Assembly (NCBI RefSeq): GCF_000239795.1
Contig: NZ_CAFJ01000566.1
Location: forward strand, 1 to 36,735
DNA length: 36,735 nt
Source of the DNA: Bradyrhizobium sp. STM 3809
Lineage (GTDB): Bacteria > Pseudomonadota > Alphaproteobacteria > Rhizobiales > Xanthobacteraceae
Reading direction: 5' to 3'
A program made the position numbers and the translations under genes. The notes under the pieces are model-generated. The model was not told where the DNA came from and searched no databases. It saw only the letters and a program-made list of their open reading frames with translations. Shown piece by piece: positions 33,729-36,735 of this stretch. Each line of letters opens with the position of its first letter. Position 1 is the first letter of the stretch.

Positions 33729-34001
33729 ATGTGCCGCAACATCAAGACCCTGTTCAATTTCGAGCCGCCGGCCACCGAGGCGGAGATCCAGGCTTCTGCG
33801 CTGCAATTCGTGCGCAAGCTCTCCGGCTTCAATGCGCCGTCGCAGGCCAACGAGGCCGCCTTCGCACGTGCAGTCGAGGAGGTCGCCGACGCCGCGCGGC
33901 GGCTGCTGACCTCGCTGCAGACCCAGGCGCCGCCCAGGGACCGCGAGGTCGAGGCGGCCAAGGCACGCGAGCGCTCCGCGATCCGGTTCGGCAAGACCTG
34001 A
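33729..34001 (+). CDS. DUF2277 family protein
   Basis: A 90-residue protein beginning MCRNIKTLFNFEPPAT, the hallmark start of DUF2277. It has a helical middle (EIQASALQFVRKLSGF) and a charged C-terminus ending in RSAIRFGKT. No clear ribosome binding site is visible before the ATG at 33729, but the start is fixed by family conservation. Function is unknown; it is cytoplasmic. It is divergent from the hydrolase operon and convergent with the collagen-like gene 38 bases away. Confidence 0.92.
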   Translation: MCRNIKTLFNFEPPATEAEIQASALQFVRKLSGFNAPSQANEAAFARAVEEVADAARRLLTSLQTQAPPRDREVEAAKARERSAIRFGKT

Positions 34002-34039
34002 GGCCGGCACGCTCCGCTGACCGGCAGGACATGCGGGCC

Positions 34040-34600
34040 TCAGAAGCCCAGATCGTCCTCGTCGTGTCCCTCGTCGCGTCCCTCGTCTTGGTCGTGCTTG
34101 CCGTGCTTCTTCTTCTTTTTCTTGTGCTTCTTCTTTTTCTTCTTGGGAACGTCGATCTCGTGCGGATCGTCGTCCTCGAACGCCTCTTCGAGCGCCTCGT
34201 CATGCTGGGTGGCGGCGAAGATGTCGCGCACGGCGATCAGCTGTGCATCGCGCTCATGCGCCTCGCGATCCCGGTTGCGCTTGTAGTCGTCATAAGCGGC
34301 GAAGATCTGCTCGAGCCAGGGCATCAGCTGATCGATCGTCGGCAGCGTGCCCGGCGGTCCCTGTTCGCCACGCGGACCTTGCGGCCCCTCGGGTCCGGGC
34401 TTGCCGGGCGGACCTTGCTCGCCGCGGGGGCCCTGTGGACCTGGCTTGCCTTGAAGGCCCGGCTTGCCCTGCGCACCGGGCTTGCCATCGGGGCCCGGCT
34501 TGCCGCGCTGACCATCGGGCCCGCGCCGCCCGGGCTGCCCTTGCGGGCCTCGTGGACCCACGGGGCCCTGCAGGCCGCGTCCGGCCGGATTCTTCGCCAC
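34040..34600 (-). CDS. Collagen-like protein with poly-lysine segment and acidic tail
   Basis: A 186-residue protein. The GTG at 34600 is chosen because GGAG lies eight bases upstream and the frame further upstream shows no meaningful sequence. From about residue 8 there are 25 uninterrupted G-x-y triplets (for example [16 protein letters not shown]), rich in Pro, Lys, Gln and Glu, diagnostic of a collagen-type triple helix. A ~60-residue helical part follows ([26 protein letters not shown], in outline), then an acidic patch EEAFEDDD, a run of six Lys, His, six Lys, and a final acidic D/E/G/H tail ending DDLGF. No signal peptide or membrane segment is visible. It probably forms a trimer. Its function is unknown. 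Confidence 0.85.
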   Translation of the reverse strand: MAKNPAGRGLQGPVGPRGPQGQPGRRGPDGQRGKPGPDGKPGAQGKPGLQGKPGPQGPRGEQGPPGKPGPEGPQGPRGEQGPPGTLPTIDQLMPWLEQIFAAYDDYKRNRDREAHERDAQLIAVRDIFAATQHDEALEEAFEDDDPHEIDVPKKKKKKHKKKKKKHGKHDQDEGRDEGHDEDDLGF

Positions 34601-34761
34601 TCCCACAACTCCGCTACAAACCTCTGATTCGCAGCGAAGCGTAACAGAGCGGCGATGATCGCAGCAATTGCAGGAGGGCTGCGAGGCCGACTGATCAACA
34701 TCAATCGGCTTCGCATCCTGATGAGTTCCACGCGATGGGAGACCGCGTGGCCGCGATTGGG

Positions 34762-35031
34762 TCAGGCCGAATAGGCCGGCACCGCGATGCCGTCGGCCGT
34801 GTAGCTGCGGATCTTGTTCCGCAAGGTGCGCACGGGCATTCCGAGCAGCCGTGCGGCATGGGTGCGATTGCCGTTGCAGCGGGCCAGTGTCTGGACGATG
34901 AGCTCGCGCTCGATCTCCGACAGCGGCGTGCCGATCAACAGCGGCAGAACCTCCGCCGCAGACGGCGGCGGTGGCATGACGAGGGGTACGAGTGAGGGAC
35001 TTGCGGCATCGGCTGACAACTCTTGCGACAT
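34762..35031 (-). CDS. Orphan Fis/FlbD-type helix-turn-helix protein
   Basis: An 89-residue protein with a strong GGGAGGAG ribosome binding site before the ATG at 35031. The last ~45 residues are a Fis-type HTH, with [24 protein letters not shown] leading into [11 protein letters not shown] (both in outline), closely like the DNA-binding end of the flagellar regulator FlbD. The receiver and sigma54-activation (AAA+) domains of FlbD are absent; the N-terminus is short and Pro-rich instead. It may bind enhancer-like sites without activating sigma54, or act with a partner. A CtrA-type box lies about 100 bases upstream. No flagellar gene is visible in this window. Confidence 0.85.
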   Translation of the reverse strand: MSQELSADAASPSLVPLVMPPPPSAAEVLPLLIGTPLSEIERELIVQTLARCNGNRTHAARLLGMPVRTLRNKIRSYTADGIAVPAYSA

Positions 35032-35130
35032 AACTCCTCCCGATCAACGCCCGCGCCGCAACTCGAGACGGCGCGAAAACATCGAGACCAACTGAACATC
35101 CAGCCCGTAAACGACCGTGGTCCGACAAGG

Positions 35131-35146
35131 TTAACGGGGCCTTAAC
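35131..35146. promoter_or_regulatory. CtrA-type box (TTAA-N7-TTAAC)
   Basis: The sequence TTAACGGGGCCTTAAC fits the CtrA consensus TTAA-N7-TTAA(C) exactly. Read on the other strand it also gives TTAA-N7-TTAAC, so it is near-palindromic. It lies 100 bases upstream of the FlbD-type HTH gene (-), in the gap shared with the downstream end of the small secreted gene. No other TTAA-N7-TTAA was noticed in the window. Confidence 0.55.
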
Positions 35147-35220
35147 ATCGGCCTGCGGGCGGCCTTTCGCGGCCAAATACCCCGAAATCGCCTTGGTTTC
35201 GCGCGGGTCTGGACGAATTT

Positions 35221-35247
35221 GGACGGAGGAGCGGGGCCCCTCCGTCC
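35221..35247 (-). terminator. Hairpin downstream of the small secreted gene
   Basis: Stem GGACGGAGG (35221-35229)/CCTCCGTCC (35239-35247), nine base pairs, loop of nine. It sits 22 bases beyond the stop at 35269 of the minus-strand gene. A short AAATT follows on the minus strand, so termination is plausible but the U-run is weak. Confidence 0.55.
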
Positions 35248-35268
35248 GGCGTCGATCGGCGAGGGCGG

Positions 35269-35523
35269 TCAGAACCTGCAATGGCCGTGGCGCAGCAGGT
35301 GCTCCTTCATCGCCAGCACCTCGATCAGGCTCGGCACCGACGTGCTGATCGACTGATAGTTCGCGGGCCACGGCCTGGTCGGCACGCCATTGTCCCACAC
35401 CTGGCAGAAGCCGGTGTCGTTCCAGCGGATCAGATGGTAGGGCGACGCGCCGGCAGGGCTCGCGGCGGTCAGCGCGGCCGCGGCAATCGCGGCGGTGGCA
35501 CACAACAGCGAAATGCGTTTCAT
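35269..35523 (-). CDS. Small secreted hypothetical protein
   Basis: An 84-residue protein with GAGGAG ten bases before the ATG at 35523. Signal peptide of about 26 residues (ending A-G-A-S). The mature part is about 58 residues, with [20 protein letters not shown], a WPANYQ segment and a final [10 protein letters not shown] (in outline); two cysteines could form one disulfide. Aromatic-rich W-D-N-G and W-N-D-T motifs stand out. I do not recognise a named family. Probably periplasmic. Confidence 0.82.
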   Translation of the reverse strand: MKRISLLCATAAIAAAALTAASPAGASPYHLIRWNDTGFCQVWDNGVPTRPWPANYQSISTSVPSLIEVLAMKEHLLRHGHCRF

Positions 35524-35831
35524 CAGTAAGGCTCCTCAAATGACTTGCATGGATGATGCGCCGTCCTCGTGCCGCATGGCGCGCGGGCCGGCCGGACCGG
35601 GCCTTGCGCCCGGCGACCCCTTGGTGTCGACCTCCCGGGAACCGGTTCGATCGCGCGCCGTGCGCCGCAATGGCGGCATTTCGAACACACTGGCGGCGGC
35701 GCATGCACGCTGCCGCGCAAACGGCTAAATTCGGCCCGATCGATTCGCTTGGTGGGCACGATCGTGAGGCGTGGCCATCGAAATACCTTGAGTTCGCGCG
35801 CTCCCCATTCACCTCGCTGGAGACTTCGTCC
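35524..35831. other. Divergent promoter region, no gene seen
   Basis: 308 bases between the small secreted gene (-) and the EipA-like gene (+). It contains a short GC-rich inverted repeat, CCGGGC-CTTGC-GCCCGG near 35597-35613. No supported gene or clear promoter pair was found. Confidence 0.45.
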
Positions 35832-36272
35832 ATGAAAATTTCATCCTCGCTTCGCGGTCTGTTGGTGGCGCTCGTGGCCGCGACCGGCGCCATGCTGCCG
35901 GCCACGGCGCGCGCCGATGGCGGCTTCATCACGCTGACCATCTACAAGGCGGGATGGATCATCGGCGGCTCCGGCGGCAGCGGCGTGCTGAATTTCCACG
36001 GCCGCGCCTATCCGCTGTCGACCGGCGGCATCGACTACGGCCTCGTGTTCGGCGGCTCGCGCACCGTGCTGCGCGGCCGCGTCAGCAACATCTGGCGTCC
36101 GTCGGATGTCGAGGGCGTCTACGGCGCCGCCGGCGCCGGCCTCGCGGTGGGCCGCGGCGTGCGCGGCATCGTGCTGACCAACCAGAAGGGCGCCGTGCTG
36201 GAGCTCTCGGGCGAGCAGGTCGGCCTGCTGGCCAATGTCGACCTGTCGGGCCTGGCGATCACGATCAGGTAG
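35832..36272 (+). CDS. Secreted hypothetical protein, possibly EipA/DUF1134-like
   Basis: A 146-residue protein with GGAG about eleven bases before the ATG at 35832. Signal peptide of about 28 residues (ending A-R-A). The mature part is glycine-rich and beta-prone: [48 protein letters not shown] and a C-terminal [20 protein letters not shown], all in outline. The pattern of a G-G-S-G loop followed by a F-x-G-x-x-Y-P strand and a Y-x-x-A-G-A-G segment recalls the periplasmic EipA/DUF1134 proteins of Alphaproteobacteria, though this one is shorter. That link is tentative. It may form a small beta barrel in the periplasm. Confidence 0.82.
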   Translation: MKISSSLRGLLVALVAATGAMLPATARADGGFITLTIYKAGWIIGGSGGSGVLNFHGRAYPLSTGGIDYGLVFGGSRTVLRGRVSNIWRPSDVEGVYGAAGAGLAVGRGVRGIVLTNQKGAVLELSGEQVGLLANVDLSGLAITIR

Positions 36273-36303
36273 TTGCGGTATCGCTGATCTCGCAACTAAC
36301 AAG

Positions 36304-36712
36304 ACTGTCGTCCCGGCCTCGAGCCGGGATCCATACGCCGCGGCGGCTGTGGCTGGGCGAGATCGATCGGGCATCGTGCCTCAAACTTCTCCCTGGGGTT
36401 CTGGGTCCCGGCTCAAGGCCGGGACGACAGCAAGGGCTTGGCTCGCACCTCCCCACCACACGGCCGCTAGACACGTCATCGCATTCCCGCGGCACGACGT
36501 GCCCGGGTGATGCCTCGATCATGTCCCTCTGAATGACGAGAGGGCGCGGAGAAGGCCGGGAGCCTGCCGCCCCCATGGCCCGCCTGCAGAAAAAAAGCAG
36601 GCGGCAGTCACCACAGGTTCGGCTGGGACATCCCGGCCTTCCCCGCGCGATTGGTTTGAACGGTGTCCTTCGTGCTCTCCCTGGGGATCGGCGTTCTTGC
36701 CCCCATCGCCCG
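36304..36712 (-). repeat. Long dispersed repeat, copy 2 (inverted relative to copy 1)
   Basis: The reverse complement of this stretch matches copy 1 (about 1130-1557) in the same order of landmarks: CCCAGGGAGAGCACG (RC at 36671-36685), the GCGCGGGGAAGGCCGGGAT block, the CCGCCTGC/GCAGGCGG hairpin (36580-36604), the CATCACCCGGGC core and the two CCCGGC palindromes. By eye about four in five bases agree. The match seems to run up to the window end, so the full element may be longer than seen. Confidence 0.85.
36310..36425. repeat. Paired-hairpin (REP/BIME-like) element inside repeat copy 2
   Basis: Hairpin 1: GTCCCGGC (36310-36317)/GCCGGGAT (36323-36330), loop CTCGA, with one G-T pair at the base. 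Hairpin 2: GTCCCGGC (36405-36412)/GCCGGGAC (36418-36425), loop TCAAG. The arrangement is the mirror image of the pair at 1436-1551, with the same 74-base spacer length. Confidence 0.8.
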
Positions 36713-36735
36713 CGCGAGCCGTCACAGCATCGCCC

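Noticed and set aside
34687..34735. GGAAC-containing site upstream of the collagen-like gene as an EcfG general-stress promoter
   Set aside because: On the minus strand GGAAC is followed after 17 bases by CGATT rather than CGTT at the usual 18-19 base spacing, so the match is too poor.
34601..35941. Upstream in-frame extension of the collagen-like gene to 35941
   Set aside because: The extension runs through the FlbD-type gene and a small secreted gene in other frames, shows no domain, and the GTG at 34600 has a usable ribosome binding site.

Overview
The window is high-GC alphaproteobacterial chromosome, most likely Bradyrhizobium or a close relative. This rests on gene content (Tat-exported phosphocholine-type phospholipase C, an HWE kinase, FlbD-like and CtrA-type signals, an Irr-type iron box next to bfd/bfr) and on short palindromic intergenic repeats of the kind I associate with that group. 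The genus is inferred, not proven. I recognise no rRNA, tRNA, CRISPR array, transposase, integrase or phage gene. The window reads as ordinary core/accessory chromosome, with its ends framed by two inverted copies of a roughly 410-base non-coding repeat.

Layout. 1-3.2 kb: the 3' part of a PAS-PAS-AraC regulator, an 800-base non-coding stretch with repeat copy 1, and a membrane hybrid histidine kinase (-). 3.4-7.2 kb: phospholipase C (+) with candidate Pho boxes, convergent with a HerA-like ATPase (-) across a strong hairpin. 7.4-11.4 kb: a very large two-kinase-core hybrid sensor overlapping a single-domain response regulator. 11.5-14 kb: MoxR ATPase (-), a GlsB/YeaQ-type small membrane protein (-) and a CoxE-like VWA protein (+). 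14.1-15.5 kb: two sulfurtransferases (rhodanese, SseA) separated by a paired-hairpin repeat. 15.5-19.5 kb: a Pro/Ala-rich membrane-anchored protein (-), an L,D-transpeptidase with 25-residue tandem repeats (+), a D-2-hydroxyacid dehydrogenase (-) and a small hypothetical protein (-). 19.7-24 kb: EttA, a YqhA-type membrane protein, a possible papain-fold protein (-) and an MltB-type lytic transglycosylase. 24-25.3 kb: two tandem glycine-zipper secreted paralogues (-) and a small membrane protein (+). 25.4-26.3 kb: bfd and bfr behind a candidate Irr box. 26.4-31 kb: a heavy-metal RND efflux operon (adaptor, pump, DUF3240) with translational overlaps. 31.1-33.6 kb: a four-gene operon (alpha/beta hydrolase, secreted CC-motif protein, DoxX, FMN flavoprotein). 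33.7-36.3 kb: DUF2277, a collagen-like poly-Lys protein, an orphan FlbD-type HTH protein with a CtrA-type box upstream, and two small secreted proteins. The window ends in repeat copy 2.

How the parts work together. Iron storage and release (Bfr/Bfd), metal efflux, phosphate scavenging (PLC), peptidoglycan remodelling (L,D-transpeptidase, MltB) and sulfur transfer form local modules, with three sensory systems in the first 11 kb. The least conventional items are the dual-core kinase, the collagen/poly-Lys protein, the orphan FlbD-like HTH with a TTAA-N7-TTAAC box, the small Cys-His-Asp protein, and the inverted repeat pair bounding the window.
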